Part shown: piece by piece, positions 1 to 8,133 of the stretch
Numbering within the stretch: the stretch's first letter is position 1
Layout of the letters: each line of letters opens with the position of its first letter
Source of the DNA: Thermotomaculum hydrothermale
GTDB lineage: Bacteria > Acidobacteriota > Holophagae > Thermotomaculales > Thermotomaculaceae
DNA length: 64,000 nt
Direction of reading: 5' to 3'
NCBI RefSeq assembly: GCF_016592575.1
Contig: NZ_AP017470.1
Location: forward strand, 1,932,501-1,996,500
Translations under genes and position numbers: made by a program
The notes under the pieces: generated by a model
The model's input: the letters and a program-made list of their open reading frames with translations, nothing else
Databases searched by the model: none
Told to the model about the DNA's origin: nothing

Positions 1-1863
1 ATCAAATTCTAACTTTGAGGAAAAATTAATTTCAAACCCTCTCCATTCATCCTTAAAGGATAAATTTTTTCCCTTTCCTTCAAATAAAACCCCTGCATTC
101 CCTACAAACCCACCGTCAAGTTGAAAATATTTGTCAGGTGCATCAGGGGATAGGGTAAAAAGATTAAATTCAACAGCAAAGTATTTAGAAGCAATGTGCT
201 CAAGGTTGTATTCAATCTCAATTTTTCTATCTTTTAACTCAACCTTCTTTTCAACCTGATTTTCAGAGTTTAAAAACTCAACTCCAGCCTTCCTTTTGCA
301 AATTCTGTAATTGAGGTTTCTTTCAATAAAATTCCTGTCAATTTCAAAATTCAAAAACTCTATATCCTCTGCGGAAGGCAAGGTATTAAATTTATGCTCA
401 ATAAAAGAAAGCCTCTGATATTTATCGTAAACAAGGTATTTATCAAGGTCTGGCTCCTTCAATGCCGGGGTGTCGTGAACCCCAACCATTTCCTTCTTTC
501 CACCTTCAAAAACATACCTATGGTAAAACTCCTTTTGTCTTGTAAAGGTTGACTGAATATTTGTTCCGACAGGAACTAAATCCAGAGAAATTAGCCTGCC
601 ACCTCTGTGGGGTTCAAAAATAAGCTTTAAATCCCTATTCCAGAGAATAACCTCGTTTTTCCCGTCAAAGTTTATGTCTTTTTCTTCCTTTACAATTTCA
701 ACCCCTAATTGTTCAAAAAGCAGATTTTCACCTTTAATAATGTTTTCAAACACGGCATTCCTTAAATGGGGAAGGTAAATTCCCCCAAAAACACCGTGCC
801 AGTATGCACAGTTACATTGAGACTTTAAAAGGTACTGTCTTTGCTTATCTGTCTGGCAATTGTTTGAAAAATCTATCATCCTTGAGTACATAATCAGGCT
901 TTCAGGGTATTTTTTTCTGAAATTTCTATAACTCCCACCCCTTATAAATCTTGCCAAATCAGACCTATTTTCAAACTCTCTGTATAAATCTTCTAATTTC
1001 TGCTGGTCATCAGGATATAAAGCCCATTCCATCATCTCCCTGTATGATGCATCGGGGAGATAACACAAACCTTGAGGGGAGTAATTTTTTAATACCCTTT
1101 CAAAAGTGGTTACTTCAAGCCAATCCTGTTTAAGACATTCATTAATAAACCTTGAAAGCCATTTTTCTTTATAGATTAAATCAAAAGTTCCAGGCCAGCT
1201 TCCAAATTTTTCGCCATCGTCTCCATAGACAATAATTGCTTCATCTTCTTCCCTATCAAGAAATGTTTTTAAATAATCAAGCACCTCATTTACAGGTTTA
1301 AATGGAATTAAATACCTTAACTTCTCATTTAACGGAAATACATAAACAAACTTCCCTCTGTCTTCAGCCACATAGTAACCTGAAGGCACTTTATTAAATC
1401 CAGCATAGAGAAAATGGGTATGGTCAACCATTGTAAACTTAACTCCTGCTTTAGCCATGTCGTAAACAAGCCCCTGCTCCCACACCCTTTCTGCAAGCCA
1501 GAACCCATCAGGGTTACAATTAAAATTCTCAAAAAGGTATTTTTGCATATATTTAATCTGGTCTATTCTATCTTTAGATTTTATAAAGGAAAGAATAGGC
1601 TCATAAAAAGCACCGCCGATTAATTCAACCTGGCCTCTTTTTACCATTAAGTTAAGCAGTTCAAAATACTCTGGAGTGTTCTCTTCAAGCCACTCCAAGA
1701 GGGGACCGCTGTAATGTAAAGAAACAGGGAAATCAGGGTGCTTCTCAAACTCTTTTAAAAAAGGTAGATAACTCTCCCTATAAACACTTTTAAATACATA
1801 ATCAAGGTTGCCTACAGGCTGATGAGAATGCAGACAAAGTATAAATTTTACTTTCCGTGCCAC
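1..1863 (-). CDS. GH57 4-alpha-glucanotransferase, C-terminus beyond window edge
   Basis: Glycoside hydrolase family 57 enzyme that probably transfers maltooligosaccharide units between alpha-1,4-glucans in the cytoplasm. Read directly on the minus strand: motif HSHQPVGN at residues 12-19, GGAFYEPIL near 83-91, WLAERVWE with the likely nucleophile Glu125, and YGDDGEKFG near 213-221 with the acid/base Asp. The spacing is almost identical to the Thermococcus litoralis glucanotransferase (Glu123/Asp214). The rest of the visible 621 codons corresponds to the DUF1925/DUF1926 region of such enzymes. The start is a GTG preceded by GGAG seven bases upstream; an in-frame TAG lies two codons before it, so no earlier start is possible. 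It overlaps the end of the preceding lipoprotein gene by 16 bases, suggesting translational coupling. An alpha-amylase activity cannot be excluded. The gene runs off the left edge, so the stop codon is not seen. Confidence 0.88.
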   Translation of the reverse strand, partial: MARKVKFILCLHSHQPVGNLDYVFKSVYRESYLPFLKEFEKHPDFPVSLHYSGPLLEWLEENTPEYFELLNLMVKRGQVELIGGAFYEPILSFIKSKDRIDQIKYMQKYLFENFNCNPDGFWLAERVWEQGLVYDMAKAGVKFTMVDHTHFLYAGFNKVPSGYYVAEDRGKFVYVFPLNEKLRYLIPFKPVNEVLDYLKTFLDREEDEAIIVYGDDGEKFGSWPGTFDLIYKEKWLSRFINECLKQDWLEVTTFERVLKNYSPQGLCYLPDASYREMMEWALYPDDQQKLEDLYREFENRSDLARFIRGGSYRNFRKKYPESLIMYSRMIDFSNNCQTDKQRQYLLKSQCNCAYWHGVFGGIYLPHLRNAVFENIIKGENLLFEQLGVEIVKEEKDINFDGKNEVILWNRDLKLIFEPHRGGRLISLDLVPVGTNIQSTFTRQKEFYHRYVFEGGKKEMVGVHDTPALKEPDLDKYLVYDKYQRLSFIEHKFNTLPSAEDIEFLNFEIDRNFIERNLNYRICKRKAGVEFLNSENQVEKKVELKDRKIEIEYNLEHIASKYFAVEFNLFTLSPDAPDKYFQLDGGFVGNAGVLFEGKGKNLSFKDEWRGFEINFSSKLEFD

Positions 1864-4775
1864 ATGCTATCTCCGTCCCTGTCAACAAATATTGGATTTG
1901 TAAAAGCAAGGGGCTGAACCCCTGGATAAATCCTTGCAAAATCACCTTGAGGGTAAATCCCTGATGCAATGTTTTCAAGTGTTGCTCCGCACTCAACTAC
2001 AATATAACTATCAGTTGAGGGAAGTGCAACATTAACAGTCTTAGAATATCTGTTGACATTGTCAGATTGTGGGACGGGTTCTCTGAAAACAACCTCGCCA
2101 TTGACAATAATTCTTACTTCATCTACCGGTATCCAGTCTGGTGCTTTAATGTTTATACTAACATCCACACTGTTTGAAGAAACAGAAACTGTATCTCCTG
2201 GCATTGCTGAATTAACTTTAACATCTAAGAATGGTCCTGTTGAAACAAATGAATGCCCTGTGGCAAATTGAGCAAGAAAATCATCTTCATTAAAACTCTG
2301 CCCATCTGGCATTTCATAGTAAACATAGGTTCTCGGATTTCCAGTAAAATAAGGAGTTGCGCCAGGCCAGTTGCTTGCCCCGAAAGCAAGTTTTTTCTCT
2401 CCTGAATTCAACAGGTTAAACCAATCAAGCCTGTTTTTAAGGTAATCAGAGTATTTAACATTCTCAAGAACCTCAATTAATGAAAAAACATTGTTTGTGG
2501 TTCCTGTTCCATGCTCTGAAACCCTTGAAAAATAAGAATTATCAGGATTTATCGGCACAGGGGAATTTAAAGCCTCAAATAATCCCCTTTTCACTCCGTT
2601 AGGTAAAGCGGAATTATCCCTTGGATTTATTAAACCAGCATAGAGGTTATCAAGCTGCATTTTAGTTTTTAAAGTATCGAAAACAGTGGCAAATTCTCTG
2701 TCTCCTGTTTCTCCAATACCGTATCCTTTTAAACCTTCAACCCTCTTTACAGGAAAAACAAGGAATTCTCCAAATCCCTCCGGGTATGCTGCCTTTGGAG
2801 AAAAACTCTTAATGGTTGCACCTGTTAACACCCTTATATCATCATCAGAAAAATCTACACTATTTGTGGTTTCTTTTTTATATCTACTTTTTAAAGCAGC
2901 GTGATAATCAAGCAAATCAGCAACAGTGTTAATATCAGCAGTCATTATTATCTTTACATGCTCAGACAATGCTTCCATGGTTCTCTCAATACCGTTAACA
3001 GTACAATTGTAACTAAAGTTGGTTAATACTGCAGGGTCAAAGGGGATATAATTCCCATTATCAACAACCTTTGTTAAAGAAACTTCAAGAGATTCAGGAG
3101 AAATATTTACAACAGGATTGCCATCTTCATCTTCTCCCTTAGAAATTCCAACCTGATTTACGGAAATAGAATAAAGTGGACCTGCACTAATTACAAAATC
3201 ATAATCTCCCAACATAAGAGGTATCTTTCTATCTCCGTAATAAAGGAAGTAGTAGTTTAAACTGCCATTCTCAACCTCTTCCTGCTCGCCAAAGTTAATG
3301 GTTTTAGAAGGGTCTAAGGGGAAAATACTTACCCTTGCTGGAATAATAGTCCCATTTGAGTCCTTAACTATTGTTTCAACTCTTCCTATTAAATCAGGAT
3401 AGAGGCTTATCTCACCTACATCAAGTTTTGACCCGGGCTCAACAATAATCTGTCTCTCTTCCTCTGTTTCATCGCCTTCAACATCAGGGTCTCCAGCATC
3501 AAAGAAAGTATAAGTATTTTCAACATAATCTTTTATTCCATTTCCACTTACCCTTAATTGATAGGTACCTGCTGGAAGGTAAACGCTAAATCCTCCAGTA
3601 TTAGAAGTTCTATAAGCAAGCATTGGAACCGGAATTGGAGAATTTACTATCTCATTCCCGTCAAAATACTTTCCTGGAATTATCTGCTCAAATTGAACGA
3701 TCATATTCTGCTGGTCTAAATTATAGTTCACATAACCTGAAATTCTTGCAAGATCAACCATAAAGTTAAGGGGGTTAGAACTTGCATCCTCAAAAATATT
3801 TAATGCATTAAAGAATGCAGTATACATATTTGCAGAGAGTGCAGGGATAATGTACCTTTCAAATGTTATAGAACCGTGTGGAGAAACAACATCTGTAGTT
3901 TTGCCAACCTTACTAACAACAGTATAAGTTCCCCCGCTTTTTTCATAAGCCTGATTGGAAGAATCAAACTGGCACATAACAACACCATCATCAGGGGAGA
4001 ACTCTATTAAAGCCTGGAAGGGTTGAACATGCTGTTCAAATGCAACAAAGGGAGCGTACACTATGCCATGAGAAGCATTTTCTGGTGCATAACCATAACC
4101 TGGTGCAGGGACAAAACGCCTTGAAGTATTACCTCCGGTAAAAACAAAATCACCTATAGTAAAAATAGGAGCCTGCCTGTCACTTGTGTTTTCTACAACA
4201 GTTGTCATTTTCAAATAAGTAGAATTTCTTTCTATATAGTAAACCGTTGTTACCTTTAAATCTTTAACTAGCCTGGTTTGCGGGTCAACAGCAAAGCCTG
4301 CATTAGCAAATTCCCCGCTTTTGTCCATAACATAACCTTCACAAACCAAAGAAGCAGATTCATCACTTATTGTATCTACTTTAATATTTGTATATGCAAC
4401 AGGGGTGTTTAAATTGTTATTTACCACCTGAAAAATTTGATTAATATTATCGTTGTTGTAACTTTCCTTATTTCCCAATGCATCAACAGCAATATTTGTT
4501 ATATCAACAATTGTACCGCCTGTTGGGGCAAGAAAATTCTGTTTCCTCTCCCCTAAAATTCCACCATCAACAATTACGTCAAACCTGTTGTTTGAAAGGT
4601 AAAAATCATCATAAGCACCCATTGTTTTAGGAGAATCACTTATATACAGTTTTGCATTATTTTCATCAGTCCTTGAAACAACAGAAACAGGTGCCTCAAT
4701 ACCCGTTGAGTGGTAACAGGCCGAACCTGCTAATATAAAAACAAGAAGAAAGACAAAGTTTATATGTTTTTTCAT
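1848..4775 (-). CDS. Large lipoprotein with degenerate CehA/McbA (PHP)-like domain
   Basis: A 975-residue surface or periplasmic lipoprotein of unknown function. The N-terminus is a lipoprotein signal peptide with lipobox AGSAC, lipidated Cys near residue 20. Residues about 30-330 look like a beta-rich domain; 345-470 contain a carboxypeptidase-regulatory-like beta fold (SVYLPAGTYQLRVSG). Residues about 580-870 follow the CehA/McbA branch of PHP metallohydrolases: an ILT-type strand, LTGATIKS, then NPRTYVYYE and FATGHSFVSTGPFLDVKVN near the end. The usual metal-binding TDHN and SDSH motifs appear here as TADIN (612-616) and GASNWPG (799-805), so metal binding is probably lost. The gene is followed with overlap by the GH57 gene, so a glycan-related role is possible but unproven. 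The family assignment is from pattern memory only. Confidence 0.6.
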   Translation of the reverse strand: MKKHINFVFLLVFILAGSACYHSTGIEAPVSVVSRTDENNAKLYISDSPKTMGAYDDFYLSNNRFDVIVDGGILGERKQNFLAPTGGTIVDITNIAVDALGNKESYNNDNINQIFQVVNNNLNTPVAYTNIKVDTISDESASLVCEGYVMDKSGEFANAGFAVDPQTRLVKDLKVTTVYYIERNSTYLKMTTVVENTSDRQAPIFTIGDFVFTGGNTSRRFVPAPGYGYAPENASHGIVYAPFVAFEQHVQPFQALIEFSPDDGVVMCQFDSSNQAYEKSGGTYTVVSKVGKTTDVVSPHGSITFERYIIPALSANMYTAFFNALNIFEDASSNPLNFMVDLARISGYVNYNLDQQNMIVQFEQIIPGKYFDGNEIVNSPIPVPMLAYRTSNTGGFSVYLPAGTYQLRVSGNGIKDYVENTYTFFDAGDPDVEGDETEEERQIIVEPGSKLDVGEISLYPDLIGRVETIVKDSNGTIIPARVSIFPLDPSKTINFGEQEEVENGSLNYYFLYYGDRKIPLMLGDYDFVISAGPLYSISVNQVGISKGEDEDGNPVVNISPESLEVSLTKVVDNGNYIPFDPAVLTNFSYNCTVNGIERTMEALSEHVKIIMTADINTVADLLDYHAALKSRYKKETTNSVDFSDDDIRVLTGATIKSFSPKAAYPEGFGEFLVFPVKRVEGLKGYGIGETGDREFATVFDTLKTKMQLDNLYAGLINPRDNSALPNGVKRGLFEALNSPVPINPDNSYFSRVSEHGTGTTNNVFSLIEVLENVKYSDYLKNRLDWFNLLNSGEKKLAFGASNWPGATPYFTGNPRTYVYYEMPDGQSFNEDDFLAQFATGHSFVSTGPFLDVKVNSAMPGDTVSVSSNSVDVSINIKAPDWIPVDEVRIIVNGEVVFREPVPQSDNVNRYSKTVNVALPSTDSYIVVECGATLENIASGIYPQGDFARIYPGVQPLAFTNPIFVDRDGDSMWHGK

Positions 4776-4780
4776 TTAAT

Positions 4781-5353
4781 TTACCTCTTTAAAAAATAGT
4801 AGAAAGCAAGCCAAGCAAGGAGAACTACCAATCCTGTCGCATGCTCTGAGTTGTGAAATATCTGTTTAAATTCCCATTTTTCTCCTGTATCTCTGAAAGG
4901 GGTAAGTCTCGGGATTATACTTCTTACATTTTCCCTGTATTCCCTGTACTCATCCCCAAATATATTTTCAAGCCTTGCAGTTTCTATCTTTATTTTTCTG
5001 GGGAGATAAAATCCAAAGAATGCAATTAAAACAAGGGCAAGAATATACCAATTTCTTGCAGTAACAGATAAACCTGACAAAATCAAAAGAGAACCTAAGT
5101 AAAGAGGGTCTCTTATATATGCATAGGGTCCAACAACAACAAGCTTTTTATTTTTCATCAAATAACCTGCTGCCCACAGCCTTATTAACTCTCCCAGCAC
5201 AACCATAAAGCCGCCTACAATAAAACTTAACTTCGTTGGCCTTGCATAGTAATAAAGCAGAAAAACAATTATTATCAGGCCTATATTTCTCCATGTTGGT
5301 TTTTTAATCCAGTTTTTTTTCACTATTGGAACATCTTTTATTTCTTCAGACAT
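4781..5353 (-). CDS. Isoprenylcysteine carboxyl methyltransferase-family membrane protein
   Basis: Integral membrane methyltransferase of the ICMT/phospholipid methyltransferase superfamily, which uses S-adenosylmethionine; the substrate is unknown. Several hydrophobic segments are visible, with the family signature GPYAYIRDPLYLGSLL followed by the C-terminal E..FGDEYREYRENV block that closes the SAM site. The start chosen is MSEEIKDV, preceded by GAGGGG with a five-base spacer. A longer frame opens ten codons upstream (to 5383) but lacks a ribosome site. It ends five bases before the large lipoprotein gene, so the two are probably one transcript with the GH57 gene. Bacterial members have been linked to lipid or quinone-like substrates, which cannot be decided here. 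Confidence 0.75.
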   Translation of the reverse strand: MSEEIKDVPIVKKNWIKKPTWRNIGLIIIVFLLYYYARPTKLSFIVGGFMVVLGELIRLWAAGYLMKNKKLVVVGPYAYIRDPLYLGSLLILSGLSVTARNWYILALVLIAFFGFYLPRKIKIETARLENIFGDEYREYRENVRSIIPRLTPFRDTGEKWEFKQIFHNSEHATGLVVLLAWLAFYYFLKR

Positions 5354-5435
5354 TTTTCCCCTCTCATTGCAAATTTTCATCAAAAATTATAACACACAAG
5401 AAAGAAACTCGACAATTAACATACAAAAAATCTGG

Positions 5436-5441
5436 TATACT
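5436..5441 (+). promoter_or_regulatory. Extended -10 promoter of the M20 peptidase gene
   Basis: TGG-TATACT forms an extended -10 element 29 bases before the ATG at 5471. The -35 region is poor (TCGACA lies 21 bases upstream, outside the usual spacing), as expected for an extended -10 promoter. The leader carries AAGGAG nine bases before the start. The divergent methyltransferase gene begins about 80 bases upstream. Confidence 0.5.
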
Positions 5442-5470
5442 ATAAATGAATTTCAAACAAGGAGTTATTT

Positions 5471-6703
5471 ATGGATGAAAAAGCAAAAATAAAGGCTTAT
5501 TTCAAAGAAAACGAGGGGAAAATAAGGGATAAAATTGTCTCTCTTGTTAGAGAAATGGTAAAGGAAAAAACTGTAAATGTTGTTTCAGAAAAGTTGAGCG
5601 AGCATCCCTACCTGAAATTTAGAGGCGAGGAGTACAGGGTAGGAAATATTGTTAAAAGGGAATTTGAGGAGCACAACATCCCATATGACGAATTTGCAAG
5701 AATGGAGGGAAGACCAAACATAATAGGTAAAATAGGGAAAGACAAAAACGGGAAAAGGCTTTTTATGGCCGCACACATGGATATTGTCCCTGCTGGAGAT
5801 GGCTGGGACACTGACCCATTTGAGGTTGTTGAAAAAGACGGAAAACTTTATGGAAGAGGAACCCTTGACAACAAAGGACCGCTTGCCTCAATAATTGTTG
5901 CTGGAGAGGTTTTGAAAGAGCTTGGAATTGAACTGGAAGGTGAGTTACAATTAGCTGCACTGTCAGACGAAGAGGCTGAAGACCCTGATGGGATTGATTA
6001 CGGGATAGGATACCTTCTTGAAGAAAAACTAATAAATCCAACTTTTGCAATAATCCCTGACATAGGTGAAAATATGGAGAGGATTGATATTGCGGAAAAG
6101 GGAAGAACTGTTTTTAAGGTTACTGCCCACGGGAAACAGGCGCATGGTTCCACCCCTGAAAAAGGAATTAATGCAGTTTATATGATGGCAAAAATGGTGT
6201 GTGAAATTGAAAAATTAAAGTTTGACTACACTGTTCATCCTGTTTTAGGAGACCCAACTTTAAATTTAGGAGAAATTCACGGTGGGGCAGCGGCAAATAT
6301 TGTCCCAGGCCAATGCGAGATACTGCTTGACATAAGAACCGTCCCTGGAATGACAAAAGAGCAGGTTATAAAAAAACTTGAAGAATGCGCCGCAAAAGTA
6401 GAAGGTGGAAAATTTACAATTGAATGTATGAGCTGGAATGAGCCTCATGCAGTTGACCCTGACAATGACCTTGTAAAGGCAATTCAGATAAATACAAAAG
6501 AAGTACTGGGATTTGAACCAGAACCTTTTGGAATGGGTGGAGGCACTTTTGCCAAAACATTAAATATATACGGTGTAACTGCAGTTGGCTGGGGGCCTGG
6601 AGATGATGAAGCCTTTCATGTTGCAAATGAATATGTTGAAATCAAACAATTAATTGACTTTGCTCTTCTAACCTGTCTGGTTGCAATTGATTTATTAAAT
6701 TAA
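5471..6703 (+). CDS. M20 family metallopeptidase (ArgE/DapE/PepV type)
   Basis: Cytoplasmic zinc-dependent peptidase or deacylase of 410 residues. The metal-site signature is complete: MAAHMDIVPAGDGWDTDPF around 98-116 (first His, bridging Asp nearby in GRGTLDNKGPLAS), then ALSDEEAED supplying the catalytic Glu pair, and a C-terminal His in DEAFHVANE. A dimerisation domain starts at EKGRTVFKVTAHGKQAHGSTPE. No signal peptide is present. Length and motifs fit the M20A subfamily that includes ArgE, DapE and dipeptidases; no neighbour belongs to arginine or lysine synthesis, so a dipeptidase is as likely as a biosynthetic deacylase. AAGGAG precedes the ATG. It stands alone, with its own promoter and a terminator after the stop. 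Confidence 0.85.
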   Translation: MDEKAKIKAYFKENEGKIRDKIVSLVREMVKEKTVNVVSEKLSEHPYLKFRGEEYRVGNIVKREFEEHNIPYDEFARMEGRPNIIGKIGKDKNGKRLFMAAHMDIVPAGDGWDTDPFEVVEKDGKLYGRGTLDNKGPLASIIVAGEVLKELGIELEGELQLAALSDEEAEDPDGIDYGIGYLLEEKLINPTFAIIPDIGENMERIDIAEKGRTVFKVTAHGKQAHGSTPEKGINAVYMMAKMVCEIEKLKFDYTVHPVLGDPTLNLGEIHGGAAANIVPGQCEILLDIRTVPGMTKEQVIKKLEECAAKVEGGKFTIECMSWNEPHAVDPDNDLVKAIQINTKEVLGFEPEPFGMGGGTFAKTLNIYGVTAVGWGPGDDEAFHVANEYVEIKQLIDFALLTCLVAIDLLN

Positions 6704-6708
6704 AAAAA

Positions 6709-6724
6709 GGGGAGATTTCTCCCC
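6709..6724 (+). terminator. Rho-independent terminator after the M20 gene
   Basis: GGGGAGA-TT-TCTCCCC forms a seven-base-pair stem (a six-pair stem with a four-base loop is more realistic), followed by TCTTTATTTTTT. The xerD-like start codon follows directly after the T-tract at 6737. Confidence 0.75.
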
Positions 6725-6736
6725 TCTTTATTTTTT

Positions 6737-7630
6737 ATGATTGAAAGATTTGCAAATTACCTTATGTCAGAAAGAGGGCTTTCAAAAAACACTGTTGAAT
6801 CGTATCTTTTTGACTTAACCCATTTTAAAGAATTCCTTGAATTAAACAAAATTAATATTGCAAAGGTAAAGGAAGAGGATTTAACTGGTTATATAGCCTA
6901 CCTGTATAATTCAGGTTATGCCCCCATGACTATAAAAAGGCATGTTGCAACACTGAGAAGCTTTTACAAATTTTTATTTAACGAAGGGGAGATAGCCTCC
7001 AACCCTGCTGAAATTTTAGAAACTCCCAAAGCATTCAAAATGCTCCCAAAATACCTGACAGATGAAGAGGTTGAAAAACTGTTAAATTTACCTGATATAT
7101 CAACCCCAACTGGACAGAGAGACAAAGCAATGATTGAGTTGCTTTACGCAACAGGATTAAGGGTATCAGAGCTAATAGATTTAAAGATGAACAACCTTAA
7201 TTTAGAGGAAAGATTTTTAATAACAATAGGCAAAGGCTCAAAAGAAAGGCTTGTGCCTTTCAGCAAAAAAGCATACAATTGCCTGAAAGAGTATATAAAT
7301 GATGGCCGGCTTAAATTATTAAAGGATAAAAAAAGTTATTTTCTCTTTCTCAACACAAGAGGAAACAAAATCACAAGGCAGGGATTCTGGAAAATACTTA
7401 AAGCGTATGGGCAAAAATTAGGAATTGCTCATAAACTTTCCCCGCACACTTTAAGACACACCTTTGCTACCCATTTGCTTGAACATGGGGCAGATTTAAG
7501 GGCAGTGCAGATTATGTTAGGCCACTCTGATATATCAACCACCCAGATTTATACCCATATTACCAATGAAAGACTAAAACAAATTTACTTTAACTATCAC
7601 CCAAGGGCTAAAAAGAAAGATAAAGATTAA
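6737..7630 (+). CDS. xerD: Tyrosine site-specific recombinase, XerD-like
   Basis: Chromosome-dimer resolution recombinase that acts at dif during division. Residues 1-85 form the SAM-like core-binding domain (MIERFANYLMSERGLSKNTV), and the catalytic domain carries Arg in LLYATGLRVSELI, Lys in IGKGSKERLVPF, HTLRHTFATHLL, the second His in LGHSDISTTQ, and the tyrosine nucleophile in IYTHI. HGADLRAVQIMLGHSDIS resembles XerD more than XerC. At 297 residues it is full length. There is no Shine-Dalgarno sequence: the ATG follows the T-tract of the upstream terminator, so expression may depend on read-through or an unrecognised promoter. It converges on ssb with a four-base overlap at the 3' ends. 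A phage-type integrase is less likely, given the housekeeping-length protein and lack of phage neighbours. Confidence 0.82.
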   Translation: MIERFANYLMSERGLSKNTVESYLFDLTHFKEFLELNKINIAKVKEEDLTGYIAYLYNSGYAPMTIKRHVATLRSFYKFLFNEGEIASNPAEILETPKAFKMLPKYLTDEEVEKLLNLPDISTPTGQRDKAMIELLYATGLRVSELIDLKMNNLNLEERFLITIGKGSKERLVPFSKKAYNCLKEYINDGRLKLLKDKKSYFLFLNTRGNKITRQGFWKILKAYGQKLGIAHKLSPHTLRHTFATHLLEHGADLRAVQIMLGHSDISTTQIYTHITNERLKQIYFNYHPRAKKKDKD

Positions 7631-8121
7631 AAAGGCACATCATCATCGCCTATATCATCTATAAAATCATCCTGCGGCTCTTCTATTTTATCCAATTCTT
7701 CTTTTATATCATCAATAGGCTCAGGCTCTTTAGCACCAGAAGTTTCCTCTACAACAGGGGCAGCGGCTGTCATAGAACTCTTCATCGCTTCGGCAGACCT
7801 TGGCGTTAAGGGAATTAGAGTTAACGCTCTGATTTCTGTCTTGTACCTTTTGTTACCGCTTGAATCATCCCAGCTTGAATACTCAATACTCCCCTCAATA
7901 AAGTAAAGGTTACCTTTTTTTACAACCCTTTCTCCCTTGTCAGCAAGTCTTCCCCACAATGCAATATTGTGCCATTCTGTCTTTTCCTGCCAATTACCCT
8001 GTGAATCCATATAACTCCTTGAGGTAGCAAGGGAAAACTTAGCAACCTTTGTGCCACCTGGAGTAAACCTGACATCAATATCCTGACCTGCTCTTCCAAT
8101 TAAAATAACCCTGTTAAACAT
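7627..8121 (-). CDS. ssb: Single-stranded DNA-binding protein
   Basis: Binds ssDNA in replication, recombination and repair. Residues 1-105 are the OB fold (MFNRVILIGRAGQDIDVRFTP, then EWHNIALWGRLADKGERVVKKG and YFIEGSIEYSSWDD), followed by an acidic, flexible region and the C-terminal protein-interaction tip DDDVPF, which recruits replication and repair partners. Length 164 is typical. GAGGTG lies just before the ATG. It is the second gene after the MCP-like gene, 12 bases downstream, so the two probably share a transcript. The 3' end overlaps the convergent xerD-like gene by four bases. Confidence 0.95.
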   Translation of the reverse strand: MFNRVILIGRAGQDIDVRFTPGGTKVAKFSLATSRSYMDSQGNWQEKTEWHNIALWGRLADKGERVVKKGNLYFIEGSIEYSSWDDSSGNKRYKTEIRALTLIPLTPRSAEAMKSSMTAAAPVVEETSGAKEPEPIDDIKEELDKIEEPQDDFIDDIGDDDVPF

Positions 8122-8133
8122 ATTTCACCTCTA

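Noticed and set aside
951-1133. Short plus-strand open frames in 900-2300
   Set aside because: They are shadows of the GH57 and lipoprotein reading frames, which show real family motifs.
6737-7630. The tyrosine recombinase as the integrase of the ispD island
   Set aside because: It is 21 kb away, housekeeping XerD-like, and not between the repeats. It might act in trans, but nothing supports that.
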